In this document: positions 12,943-23,856 of the stretch, piece after piece | How positions within the stretch are numbered: the stretch's first letter is position 1 | Layout: the number at the start of each line of letters is the position of its first letter | Source: Pegea sp. RAD2-039 | Taxonomy: Eukaryota > Chordata > Thaliacea > Salpida > Salpidae | Assembly: GCA_034620365.1 (NCBI GenBank) | Contig: JAQGEQ010000058.1 | Coordinates: 62,001-126,000 of the forward strand | DNA length: 64,000 bases | Reading direction: 5' to 3' | Position numbers and translations under genes: made by a program | Notes under the pieces: generated by a model | What the model was told of the DNA's origin: nothing | Database searches by the model: none | Seen by the model: the letters and a program-made list of their open reading frames with translations, nothing else

Positions 12943-14493
12943 TCTTCATTTACTGTAATGATTCTATAGTTTTGATTCTCAAGCATCTGTAGGGCAACTA
13001 CTTCAAGTAATGATCTTCAATTATCAGTCTACAGAATGTAAACTGTATAATTTACTGTTAAATATTAGTCCAACACGAACTTTGACCTTTTTAGTGAGAA
13101 AGGGGCTAATATCAACTAATATCTAAAAATAACTCGCTGTTTCAAAATCTTTTTATCTGTTTATATATATAATACCTATAAATAAATATTATAAATAACT
13201 TATAACTTTTATCTAGTATTTGAAGTATTTGTGTTCATTCATGTTTACTTGTAAAATAATAAATTGATTTTCTACAATAGCTGTTGTAAAAAGCAAAATG
13301 AAATTAATTTGAACTTGTAGAGTAGCTTTGTTGGAAAATAAAATGAAGTAAAACTATATAAAAGATTGATAAGATACGAGAGTTTCTGTAAGTTGTGAAT
13401 AATTCTAATCAGACGAAACTTTTATCTGATGTTTACCTCAAATTCAAATTAAACTAGTAGCTGTATGGTAAGATTTATGAGCCACTTCGCAGCTATTTTG
13501 TAACACTCATCATTGATAACATCTATCAAAAATACATAGATATCGAAGAACAATCGCATCTAAGTCTTATCCTATCATACACAAGTACAGATCATACTGA
13601 AAGAGTTTGGGTGTGTTTCCTAACTTAAAGAACTTTGTATTTGCTTAACGCTATACCAACTAGTGCTAACGTTACAGACCGTTTTTGTTCATTTAACATT
13701 TAAGCTTAACTACTGTTACTCAAGGTAAATACAAAAATGAAAATTACAAAAAAATGAAATTAAATGAGAAATAATGCAGAATAATAAATCAATTATATGA
13801 CTTAAATAAATGATTCTGAGCTTTTCTAAAACCCTAATGATCTAAAAATGATTTTCTGTTGTGATAAACTTCTCAAAAGACAGCCAAAAATAATAAACTT
13901 TACTTAGTCACATGCAATGTGTAAACTTATTCTATTAACAAGTATAAATGAGCTTGAAAAATCAAAGTTACAATATTTTGTCTTTTTTCAATATAATATA
14001 AATTCAACATTTATTTAAAAGAATCAACTAACTACTCTGTATTTAAACTAACCTATCAAAACTAGACTAATACTAATATAACTTGAGAGATTCGATTATA
14101 GTTGCTTGATGGTACAATTAATTAAGGCTCAGATTTTTTATAAATTCGTTTAATTCAAGCAGAAAAAATTAAACATCAAAATATAAGAGGCGAAATTTCA
14201 ACTTAGATTATAAAACATAATTTTTTTCTGATAGTAAAAATAATTAACAAACGTACAAACTTATCTCACAGACAACAAACATTACTTCAAACGTAAAATT
14301 TGATTTTATCAATTTAAAAATGTAATTTACAATCAGAACATCATTATCTAAAGTGGTTTATGTTTTTGCTTCTTATTTATATATCTTTAACGTTTAGCTT
14401 TTAACTTTTTAAGAGTTATCAATCTGCATGAGAATATTCAAAATAATTTGTTAAGGATAAAGGAGAAGAGACTTTAAACAAAAATAGGAAAGT
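12943..14493. other. gene-poor stretch in duplication unit B
   Basis: No gene supported. The ends match unit A; about 13330-14040 has no clear counterpart there. Confidence 0.45.
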
Positions 14494-15762
14494 TTAGTTA
14501 GTACTATTTTCAAACACTGAACACATCTTTTTGAATATTTCTGTGGCTGTAGTCAAAATAGATTTCATCTTTTGAGATTGTGAAACAGCTCCAAAAATTA
14601 GTCTTATGTAAAATAAATCATTTATTTTAGCTTTGTAGTATTCTATATTCTTTACATCACTAAAAAAATCATTCATTTTCTCAGAAATTTCAGATTTCAT
14701 TTCGCTTAGCTTGTCAGAAAAAATGAAACTTGTAGAAGCTTCTTGACACCGGTACACGTACTGATCACTGTCGAGGCGGTAACATTCTTTTCTTATTTTT
14801 GAAAACTTCATACGGCATGCTAACAATATCAACAAGTTGAAACTAAACAAAACAGCAGCAGGTGAATTGCTTAAAAAATCTTTAGCAAATTTTGGATTTT
14901 GTTTAACTTCTTGTAAACGTTTTTGTAGGCTATTTGAGGCATTTGTTTGTCGGAAAACAAAAACTTGTCCTTCCATTGAAGTTTGAATAAAGAACTTTAA
15001 ATCGCATAAGCTTACAAATGAAGTTACTCGCATTATTTCCTGGTCATACTTAAAACAAGCAGAATCTTCACGAAACAGAATGATACACGAGTTCTCAAGT
15101 GAGGAACAAAAGTCATCTAAATATGCTAAATATTCATGAAACTTGCAAGTATCTGTTTTTCTTGGTATTTCAACTTTTTTAGTTCTACCAGATAGCAAAG
15201 ACAATCTGGTGATCAAATCATTAAGTCTTGTGGTTTGTTTGCAGAGTTTAGTTTTGCGCATATTGTCGAATACATCCAAAATCTGTATTAGAAAAAATAA
15301 AAATGTAGATGCTTTGTATTTCAGTATGGTTGGAGTTGGTTTTAATTTTTCTGCAATCAACAGACAATGTTTTAATAATTCTAAGGCAACAAAATGGCTT
15401 TCTACAGATTTGTTCTTTTTCAAAGAAAACTTAGTTCCAATTTGATATAATATTCTAAGTATAGTAAGATCACATGAGATATCGTTGGCTTTAAAATCTT
15501 TCACTTCGTAAAGTTTCACCTTTCCACTTTCCTTGTGAATCCAGTAAACAAATCCTGCTGACACAATATTATTTTTCACATTTAGATCAGAAAAACAATC
15601 ATATCCATGACTAGAATCATATTGAAGTTTTATGAGCTCATTTCCTGTCGGTCTCGTAAAAATGTAATCAAATAGACTACCTTCCAATATGAAAAACCTT
15701 TTTCCTCCAGCTTCTACAACTTTCACACAATCAGAATATTTATTCATTTCAAAACTGTTCAT
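14494..15762 (-). CDS. unrecognised ~422-aa protein, intact copy B
   Basis: A single open frame. I chose the ATG at 15762 (MNSFEMNKYSDC) because it aligns with the first ATG of copy A (MNNLEMNKYSDC); the frame stays open upstream for 36 more codons, but those are hydrophobic and not matched in frame in copy A. The protein has a conserved front half (LFDYIFTRP, YWIHKESGKVKLYEVKDF), a Leu/Lys-rich middle (SVESHFVALELLKHC) and a Lys-rich C-terminal part absent as one frame from copy A. I see no signal peptide, and the only hydrophobic run near SPAAVLFSFNLLILLAC could be a core helix or a membrane segment. I recognise no family. The similarity of the two copies, with many changes that leave the frame open in this one, suggests selection on the protein. 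Confidence 0.6.
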   Translation of the reverse strand: MNSFEMNKYSDCVKVVEAGGKRFFILEGSLFDYIFTRPTGNELIKLQYDSSHGYDCFSDLNVKNNIVSAGFVYWIHKESGKVKLYEVKDFKANDISCDLTILRILYQIGTKFSLKKNKSVESHFVALELLKHCLLIAEKLKPTPTILKYKASTFLFFLIQILDVFDNMRKTKLCKQTTRLNDLITRLSLLSGRTKKVEIPRKTDTCKFHEYLAYLDDFCSSLENSCIILFREDSACFKYDQEIMRVTSFVSLCDLKFFIQTSMEGQVFVFRQTNASNSLQKRLQEVKQNPKFAKDFLSNSPAAVLFSFNLLILLACRMKFSKIRKECYRLDSDQYVYRCQEASTSFIFSDKLSEMKSEISEKMNDFFSDVKNIEYYKAKINDLFYIRLIFGAVSQSQKMKSILTTATEIFKKMCSVFENSTN

Positions 15763-15870
15763 TTTCTTGCTGATTAATGTACAAAAATAGAAACTGCTAA
15801 AAATTAAGGATACAGTTAAATATTTTATTAGATAAAAGGTATCATCACATAGAACATTTACTAGTTTCAA

Positions 15871-17827
15871 AATGTTTTGAGAATACCCTAACTTAAAACT
15901 TATACAAGAAATTAAGATTTATGTTCAGCAAAGGAGTAGTAGTATTTTTATTAACCTAACTTATAAATCAAAACTATAAAAGTAGATGAAATATTTAAAA
16001 TATATTCAGTGCAAAACTAGCTAATAAACGATTAAGTAAAGAATATAACTTTCAATATAAAATAAATCTTCAACACATCTGTCCTCATCTTCGGCTTGGT
16101 GTTATATATGAGTGCTCGCAAATGTAAACCAAATCAACCGAGATAAAAATCATTGAAAACAGTTTCTTTTTACCTTTTTAATCATTTAGTTCAAACTGTA
16201 GTCATTTCAATATTATATTTTCAATTTAGGAACTGAAAAAAAGAAAGTTTTATTATTAACAATTTTGTAAAATCCTATTGAGTGATCTCTTTGCTTTTTC
16301 TGTTTATGTAAATCGATATAATATTGATATTAGATAAAGCTTTATGACTATGCTTATAATTTTGCACAAAGCTACAAATAATTTTTCAGAATTTGTAAAA
16401 GCTCATATTAACTTATATGACTATCCGTCTTTCCACTAGAAGCAATAACTTGTTCATATTGTTATATGATATATTATTGTTATACTTGATCACAAAATAC
16501 AAAATTTGTATTATAGAACTGTATCTTTCAGTGATGTTTATGGAAGCTTTTAAAGAATTAGAAATCCTCTTAATAACTCTTGCCTATTTGCTGCATGTTT
16601 TCTAGTCTTGAGAAGCTGATGCTGAAATAAAGATGAGTTTTTCGTCAAGTAGAGTCAGCCAGTAGTTAGTTTCAATCATTATTAGAGTCACATCAAGACT
16701 GAAGAGTCTTGCAGCTTTGTAAAGCAAGATATTATTCCTTGCAGCACCAACTCAATTTATCCCACTAAAGCAACTTCAACGCCAAGGCGATGTTTATGAA
16801 CTAGGGTAGTAAGTCTTAGATCTAATTTTAGATGTTTTACTTTTAAGTTGGTGACTAATATTGTAAGGTTAGTCTTATGAAACTTTTTGAATATAAAACC
16901 AAACTACTGCAAGCAAACTCACAGATCACAATCACTTGGTTGAATCAATAAAATTAAAGAAAATTAAGGTAAAAGTTAACAGAAGTTTGCATTTCATCTT
17001 GTTAAGCGCGCAATGTGGACTAGCACTTTGAGTGCTGTCAGATTTATGCAAAAACAGAAGCGACGGTCAAGCAGTTGTATGTAGAAAAACTAAATGAAAG
17101 TTTTGCTCGTCAAGAATGTCACTGCATCAAAACACAGCGATGGTATGATCAGAGAAGTATTTATAGATTGACTAGCATTACTAGCAACAGTAACAACAAA
17201 TGATATCTTTTTGCTTTCTTAAGTTTGGAGTCTATTATTAGATTTTAAGCTTTTCATTAAACTTTTTCCTCTATTTCAACTTAGCTCTTATCTTAATTTT
17301 CTTTATTGAAAAATAGGATTATTGATAAAAATCTTTCGTTTCAATTTATTCAATAAGATCAAAATAAAATATATAAGCTTCAAACTCACTAAGTTAAGTA
17401 AAAACAGTAAATACCCAATTGAAACTAATTGTAATCGTAATGGCTAACTTGCATAAAATTAACACAATATAAATTAAAACTTAATATTTTGCTTCTTTAT
17501 TCGACACGTGGATTTAAGAGGCAAAATTTAACAGCTCTTATTGCGAACCAGTGTAATGAGCAAAGATGTTAATTGTAAGATTTGTATAAGGAAATTAAAA
17601 GAAAACAAACAATTCTTACTTCTTTTTAAAAAGTTTGAAGGATTAAAATCTTCTACAAGTCTAGACTAGGATAAATGTTAAATTCAAATAACCAACCCCA
17701 GGCTTAAAAAGTTCTTTAAACAAAAATAGATAATTAACTAAAAACAAAATATAAGAAAACAAATACTATAAGCTTTCTCGATAAGCAAATACAAACTTCT
17801 TGTTATGAATTATTAGTCTTCAGAATA
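15871..17827. other. gene-poor stretch
   Basis: 15871-16965 is the flank shared with unit A (7373-8795). 16966-17827 is AT-rich without a supported gene. Confidence 0.45.
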
Positions 17828-18214
17828 TTACTTTTTTTTTATTTCCTTCATTTCAATAAACAAACATTTCTTAGAACAAGATACGACTTTAACAGGAAAG
17901 GTTTGTGAGATAAAACCTGATCTTGGATCACTTGATGATCCTGGTACCATTGCTTTTCGTGATTCATTATAAATCATATCACCACAAGAGCAAATCTCTT
18001 TTTAATCAACAAAACTGAATAATTTCAAGAGTATAGGCATCTTAGCAGACAACAAAGTGATCTTATAAGCTACGTTAAGGTGCATGTCATCCAAAGATGG
18101 TACATCCTGATGCTTTGACTTAAAATTGATTGGCTTGTTGTCAAACTCATAAAGAAGATTTTCCCAAAAACTATACATTTTCAAAATTGATAATTTCAAT
18201 ATGCCAGGTGGCAA
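17828..18214 (-). pseudogene. 3' fragment of an LRR1 copy with a nonsense codon
   Basis: Reading on the minus strand matches the last ~130 residues of the LRR1 gene at 61760-62974: NVAYKITLLS, then CSCGDMIYNESRKAMV and FPVKVVSCSKKC, ending at TAA 17828. At the position where the intact gene has VDEKQICSCGD this copy has a TAA in place of the Glu codon, so the open frame 18002-18214 stops early. All leucine-rich repeats upstream are missing. Similarity also continues a little beyond the stop codon. This is a partial DNA duplication, not an mRNA copy that I can prove, since the parent has no intron here. Confidence 0.8.
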
Positions 18215-19310
18215 ATATTCGATTATTATATTCGACTATAATGGTTGATTACTTTAGTTGATTAGAAGAGATAATTAATATTTAGAGCTTTTCTTTTATC
18301 AAAGATTTTGTTTCTGGTGTAGTTCTACAAACTCTGTATTTGTCTCCTTTGGAGGATTTTTTCATTCTTGCTTTGAAGCTTTTGGTAGGTAACAGTTGAT
18401 CCTGTGATGTCGCCAGTAGTCATTCTATTTCTGATTTAAGCCCTACCCTGTGAAGCCATCTGTATGTGGGATTCAAGGACACATTGAATTGCTTCGTTAT
18501 TTGTATGAATTAGACATAAACTGGTTTTGCTTTTAAGTGTTATCTTAGAGTTGTTGAAAGTATTTTTTAGCTGCATTTTCTTGTTTAAAACTTTCACTTG
18601 AAATCATTATCTGAATAGATTGTAGGTGTAGTTCATAAACAAAAAAATGTAAAAAAACTATTTGTTCCGACGTGCAATCATAACTTAATTGAATGCTACC
18701 AACTATTTCTCACAAACGTTAACACTTCAAATAAAAGGAATTTTTATCGTTGAAACTACAGAGCACGATGTTAAGATGATTAAAACTTTATCTCTGTAGA
18801 ACCTCCTTTTTATAGCTACAAAATAAGCTACTTCAGTTGAGCAAACCATTTCTTATTTATTGTAAGTATTTCTTAAACTGTTTGTTATTTACTGCACTTC
18901 AAGAAAATGTTAATAAATTGTAGTAAAAAGACAGTTTAAAGATAGTTCAGTCCTTAAAACTTGTTATACAGAAATTCAACATTTATTGAAATTTTGTAAA
19001 AATAATTTCAACGTAAAACATAATTCTATACAAAAATCTTGAAAAGTTTCAATGGGTAACTAACTTAATTAATAAATTGTAATGCATTTTTAGTAAGAAA
19101 TATTACCATCAAATCCACTAATAGTTATAGAAAACACGGTTAAATACTCTATTCATCATCAAGATATGTTTAGTATTCTATGTATTTCTTGTTTGATATT
19201 TTAATAGAATATGCCAGATTTTTTTGTATCATGAAAACACATATACAATATATACATGATTTTTAAACAAAGTAACCCAACAGATTTATCTCTCATTTAA
19301 AAACAAAAAA
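18215..19310. other. no gene seen; inverted-repeat arm begins
   Basis: 18215-18770 is AT-rich with nothing recognised. From about 18770 the sequence is the reverse complement of DNA ending near 44510. Confidence 0.45.
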
Positions 19311-19600
19311 TTGTCATTTCATTTTTTTAACTTTGGTATTCAATCTTATATATAATTTTGATGATTTAACCAACTGCTGATACAATATCTTCTGTATACG
19401 GACCTCCAGTTTCTTTATTGATAACTCGGCTGCTACAAATTTCGCGGTCGACATCAGTATCACAATTAGGAGATGAGATAAAATACATCGGAATTCTGTT
19501 TGTAATGAATACATTTTTACATCCACCAATCAAATAATTTCGCGTAGAAGCAAAAAATATATCAATTACAAAGTTAACTTACCTTGAACAGCAAAATTTT
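18770..19600. repeat. inverted-repeat arm, left segment C
   Basis: Reverse complement of about 43730-44510. Landmarks: 18775-18870 matches 44434-44500, and the receptor fragment 19320-19530 matches 43815-44000. In the left arm it is joined directly to segment A. Confidence 0.75.
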
Positions 19601-20045
19601 GGTTTCAGTTCTTCGACTTGAATTTTTTTTGGTCTTTGGGAAATTCAACGCTTAACAAACGGTTCATTTCTTCTAGCGAGTACTGAACATGAAATATAAA
19701 GTATCAGTTTGATTTTAACAAAAATAAATTCAACTTACATGTTTGGGATCGACTTTCTTCTTGCTTCTCCCTTTCGATTTATCTTTTCGGAAGCAATCAT
19801 TGTTTTTCTGCTAACCCTCATAATTCATTCCATTACTAAGGCACTTTTTTAGTCGGTTGTATCAGCAGCATCTGCGTCTATTGGATGAATTTATTGGACA
19901 TTCCCCTGAATTTTCACAAACAAATGTTTCTCTGTGATTCCACCAGCTGTAGAAAAATACTCTACATGCATCTCATGTACCTACTCCATATTTCAAATTC
20001 TCAGACTCATCGTTGCAAATACGGCAATATTTAGTTGTTTCTGAA
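19310..20045 (-). pseudogene. nuclear receptor with two tandem DNA-binding domains, decayed
   Basis: Minus strand. 20024 to 19826 reads as a nuclear-receptor zinc-finger domain: CRICNDE, then YGVGT-stop-DACRVFF (P-box region), HRETFVCENSGECP, NRRRC and KCLSNGM. Then comes a linker with SLEEMNRLLSVEFP and, one frame away past a run of A, VEELKPKFCC. From about 19530 to 19320 a second, worse-preserved domain follows: GGCKNVFITNR, MYFISSPNCDTDVDREIC. In-frame TGA codons (one at a zinc-binding Cys position), a frameshift and missing cysteines mean it cannot make a working receptor. The order DBD, short linker, DBD fits the two-DBD receptors known from flatworms, molluscs and some crustaceans (family knowledge); no ligand-binding domain is visible. 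I am sure of the first domain, fairly sure of the second. Confidence 0.7.
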
Positions 20046-20785
20046 GTTAAAGAAGCGGTAGTCAATTTAAAGAAAGATTATTTAATCACTATATTTACTT
20101 TGTTTCATTTTTTACTTTAAAACTTCTTTGTTTCATAAAAATATACTATTTTTTTCCTGTAAAAATGTTTCTAGCTGTCCATTAATTAAACTACTAGAAA
20201 TGTTAATTTTTGATTAAAAAAATTAATAATGATGTACACTAGAATACAATAGGTATTTTCAAATTACGAGTAGATTGAATTATGATATCCTAGAAATGTG
20301 TAGAATTAAATGACGTCAATAGTGTTACAACTGTATCTTCTATCAAACCCAAAATTAACGCCAAAAGTAATTACCAAAAAAACACTTTAAATTTTTTTGA
20401 ACAAATCAAATTTTTAGCTAACATTATAAGATTTTATCAAAAAGTGATAATATATAAATTTCAAGTAGAATTTAAATAATTTTATTATTCAATATTTCTT
20501 ATAAAAATAATATAATCTTAATTCATATTAATCTTATTTTGTAATTAAAGATATTTTAAAAAATTGAATTATAAATAAGATAGAGAAATTAAAGTATAAA
20601 ATCATTTAAAATCAATTTAAAAGTTTCTGTATAATATAATAGTGGAAATTTTCATAGAACGTTAATAATATAAAAAAATAACATCCATAATTTCAATAGA
20701 AACTAAACTCAGCATCTGCATCAGTAGGACATCTGGTAGATTTAATATGGGATAATCCAAAATTATCCACCAAAACCAAGCGACC

Positions 20786-20905
20786 ATTTAAAGAGCGTTT
20801 CCTCATCTACTGCTACTAGTCTTCTGATAAGTTCCTTAATAAAAAATTAAAAAGAGACGGGGACCCAGAACAGAACCCTGAGGAAATGACTTAAGTAAAA
20901 GTAAA
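20786..20905 (-). mobile_element. LINE reverse-transcriptase fragment (left copy)
   Basis: Minus strand reads QGSVLGPRLFLIF, the core reverse-transcriptase motif, then quickly meets stops. The DNA matches part of the fuller LINE at 50385-50460. The same fragment lies at 36240-36375 in the other arm, so it was inserted before the arms were duplicated. Confidence 0.75.
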
Positions 20906-22559
20906 AAGTATTTTTGGTGGCTTGTTGATTTCAATCAAAGTTGTCAAAACTACTTTTGTAAACCTTTTAAACAATTTTAGATATTTGATAACAATTGTAA
21001 AATATTTTAATTAAAAACTTTTTTATTTAACTTAATATTTAATGACCATATTGATATAGACTATTGTAATAAAAAGTTCTTAGTTGTCATCTAGAAAACT
21101 AAAATAAGAATTTTAGCTTCGTTTTTAACGTCTTATCATTAATTTAGCAAATTGTATTTTTACAAACAGAATATATTGATAAAAACAATTTGTTTTTTAG
21201 AGAAAAATCGTTTAAGATGGTAAGAATTTACAACATTAGAAAAATTAACTTTTCAGCATTTTATGAATATTTAAATTATCTTTACGTCACTAATAACAAA
21301 AATTAAAGTTTCCTAAATTAACATTTAATTAACAAACTAAGTTTGTTATAAAAAGTTTGCTTATTTTAGTAACTAACAAAATTTTCTGTCACATTTTGTT
21401 AAACAAGTAGAAGAAACGAACCTCTAGCATGACTGTTCTCGGCCAAAGCAGGTCTTATTAGTGAAACAACAATTACATTCAACAAAGGTAATAAAAATAA
21501 AAAGATAATAAAATCGGAAATAAGTATCAAATTAAGGATTTGCAGAATAATGTTATAAAATGTTAAGATCTAAAAATCAATTAAATAAGAGGTTAAAAAC
21601 AAAACTTTCAACTTTAAAATGTAAGCTGTTAAAAATATGAAAGAACTGGAAGATCTTTATAATTTAACAAACGATCAAAATGAATTCATTCGAGAGGTAT
21701 TCTGATAGTTTTATTAGATTTTATATCTATTTTTATACTCCCAAATTAAAATTTAAAATTGTTTTAATTAATTAAGTTATTAATTAATTAACTTTAGAGC
21801 ACTTTAAAGAAATTTTCTGTATCTAGAATATCAAAAACATTCTTCAAAGTAATTTTTATAAAAATAAAAACTTGGATTTTTATGTAATTGGTTCATTATT
21901 TCATTATTATTGGTTCAGTTAACGGCAAGAATTTATTTTTCAGCAAGTTTTTATCAATGCTTTAATTGAAAAAAATTGCAAAGAAATCGATATTTAAAAA
22001 TTATTTTTAATTTTTGTAGAAAAAGAATTTATTTTGACGATTTCTTTCAAGATTTTCAAAAGTATTAAATTGTTTTAGTAGGAACCTTCGATCATTATTA
22101 ATCTATGAATACGAATGTCTTTTCTGTTTCATAAATCTAATTTATCATTTAAATTGAATATCTTATTTAATATCTTACTTGCTTATGATATTACTTTAAA
22201 ATTCTGAATTATTCTGAATTAGCTCTCTAAAATGAAGATTTAAAAGATAGTTAAAATATTTATGTATTTATTCTTTCTCATTTAAATAGTATTTTTTGAG
22301 TTACCGGTTTATCTTTATTTCTAAAAGTGTCTTTAAAAATATTTAAAAACTTTAGTTGTAAGAAAAATGCTTAAAGATTTATCGTAGATGGTTTCATCTA
22401 GTTGTATGGTACAAAATATTTTTTGAGTTGATAGTAAAGTTGCTAATAGTTATATTATTTCTCAATTCGCAAAATATAACAAAAAACAACTGAAAACAAA
22501 CTTTACTTAGAACAGCTTTTCACTGTTACTAGCATTTCATAAAAGGTTTCAAACGATAT

Positions 22560-22690
22560 TTATATTTTTCGTGTATAAAAAACTCTCTTACTGGTCACTA
22601 ACCAGGTAACCTAGGCTCACAAGCTTACAAAAGTAAATTGAAAGAATTAAAGAGTGCATCGCAAACCATTAAAAAAATAAAGAAAGGTAG
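22560..22690 (+). repeat. ~125-bp dispersed repeat, copy 1
   Basis: A well-conserved block starting tttttcgtgtataaaaaac and containing ggtaacctaggctcacaagc. Other copies are at 34440-34570 (minus) and 63812-63935 (plus). Its origin is unknown. Confidence 0.75.
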
Positions 22691-22748
22691 AAGATGGAAC
22701 AATTTCTTCAAATGAGTATTAGAGAATGTCGCATACATTTTCTACAAA

Positions 22749-23021
22749 TCAAAAACGGTAGCAGATGGAAACTATTTCATGGCAATAAAGGTTTGCTTAG
22801 GGTGCGATGTATATGTTGTGGATAACATTATAAAGTAAAAGTCAGCAACATTGTTTTCTGCTTGACTTGGTAAGCTGTCAACTTACCAGCCACAAAATGC
22901 TGAAAGTTATTTCTTGAAGGCCACCACGTAAGTGCCCGCCAAAAATTGCTGCAAGAAAAAATGTTTTGATTTTCACTGAATCAAATTGACAAATGAATAA
23001 GTTCTAAGTTGCCAAAATAAG
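22749..23021. other. left-arm insert flanking the tRNA genes
   Basis: Not found in the right arm. Its last part (22965-23014) is repeated at the very end of the window (63957-64000). So the 125-bp repeat and this block occur together in two places, the second cut by the window end. Confidence 0.55.
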
Positions 23022-23093
23022 CTCCCCGTTGGGGAATCGAACCCCAGTCTCCCACGTGAAAGGCGGGGATACTCACCACTATGCTAAGGAGGA
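23022..23093 (-). tRNA. tRNA with anticodon TTC (Glu) on an Asp-type body
   Basis: 72 nt on the minus strand. The loop CTTTCAC gives anticodon TTC (bases 23058-23060). The T arm is intact (GGTTCGATTCC with a paired stem) and the anticodon stem pairs with one G-T. The acceptor stem has one mismatch (C6 with C67) and the D stem one. From family knowledge the body is that of animal tRNA-Asp(GTC), differing at the first anticodon base. A T run about 9 bases downstream could end Pol III transcription. It may be a working tRNA-Glu, an anticodon-switched tRNA or an early pseudogene. Confidence 0.75.
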
Positions 23094-23102
23094 GACAGAA
23101 CA

Positions 23103-23176
23103 TGGCCAGTACGAAGATCGAACCCGCGACATTCACGTTATTAGCACGACGCTCTAACCAACTGAGCTAACCGGGC
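23103..23176 (-). tRNA. tRNA-Ile(AAT)
   Basis: 74 nt on the minus strand with A box TTAGCTCAGTTGG and B box GGTTCGATC; the loop CTAATAA gives anticodon AAT (23140-23142). The acceptor stem has one C-C mismatch and one G-T pair. It is 9 bases upstream of the next tRNA with no T run between, so the two may be transcribed as one dimeric precursor. Confidence 0.8.
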
Positions 23177-23514
23177 ACGATAATCCTATAGAGTTTGTAA
23201 TATATTCCAAATATGATTACTTCATTTGAAACTTAATCTTTCTAGGAAATCAAATGTAAAAATAGAAAATGTTTTCTTGAAGTCTCATTCAATTTAAGAT
23301 ATTTTTAAGTGACATAAATAAAGAATTATTGGTTTATTGATTACATAAGTTATATGAAGTAGATATTTTTATAGTATTGCGACAATATAGTTTACTAAAT
23401 AATAATTTTGAAACTTATCTTATTCTGTTTCTTATTATTAAACTTATTCCAATTTGTTAAAGAAACATTGTTTAAATTTTTAAATCATTATCGATATTTG
23501 TAACAAACATCGTC

Positions 23515-23712
23515 TCAGCTTCTTAAATTTAGATACTTTGGAAATTCGACGGATTAAATACGACTTAATTCTTATTTTTAGAATTATTCACAATTTAGTT
23601 GACCTTAAATTCGATGCTTTCTTTTCCATTAGTCCTTCCCTCAAGTCTTATCAACTCAGAAGACACACATTACACCTTAATAAGCTTACATCACCTAGTA
23701 CATAGGTTCAAA
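23515..23712 (+). mobile_element. LINE 3' fragment
   Basis: Matches 50990-51190 of the LINE (EIRRIKY frame and the cagaagacacacattacac stretch). Only its last ~30 bases have a counterpart in the right arm (near 43425-43455), so the arm homology starts inside it. Confidence 0.7.
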
Positions 23713-23856
23713 GACTTTACGCAAGTAGAGCGACTAAAGGTGAACAAGATAGCGCGTCACGAACAGTTATTACAAACGAAGAAATATGAAAGATGGGAAA
23801 TTTTTGATACCAGTAAAGATTTAGTTAAGATATGTACTTTTGTGAGTGATATCTAA
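23713..23856 (+). CDS. conserved small ORF, possible last exon (left copy)
   Basis: About 48 codons reading FTQVERLKVNKIARHEQLL and YERWEIFDTSKDL to a TAA at 23854-23856. An acceptor-like cacctag precedes it. It is basic and helical in look; I do not recognise it. By eye this stretch and ~100 bases after it are identical in the right arm (43277-43440), while surrounding arm DNA differs at several per cent of sites. No partner exon was found. Confidence 0.3.
   Translation, partial: DFTQVERLKVNKIARHEQLLQTKKYERWEIFDTSKDLVKICTFVSDI

Larger units (their letters stand above)
11820..16965. repeat. tandem segmental duplication, unit B
   Basis: Direct repeat of about 1-8795, shortened by at least one clean internal deletion. 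It carries the broken Gln-rich gene and the intact copy of the unknown minus-strand gene. Confidence 0.75.
19620..22748. repeat. inverted-repeat arm, left segment A
   Basis: Reverse complement of about 34390-37500 along nearly its full length, including the receptor domain, a reverse-transcriptase fragment and the AT-rich DNA between. Identity is high by eye (mostly single-base differences). The 20050-22560 part holds no supported gene apart from the LINE fragment. Confidence 0.85.

Noticed and set aside
15143..15445. Plus-strand open frame opposite the unknown gene (also 6786-7055)
   Set aside because: Antisense shadow present in both copies because the copies are similar.
21637..21696. Possible small first exon MKELEDLYNLTNDQNEFIRE with a GT donor
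   Set aside because: It is mirrored in the right arm, but I found no second exon in phase on either side; 20 codons are too few to support a gene.
22749..23176. CRISPR-like or bacterial features
   Set aside because: No direct-repeat/spacer arrays, no Shine-Dalgarno sites, and clear spliceosomal introns throughout; this is a eukaryotic nuclear sequence.
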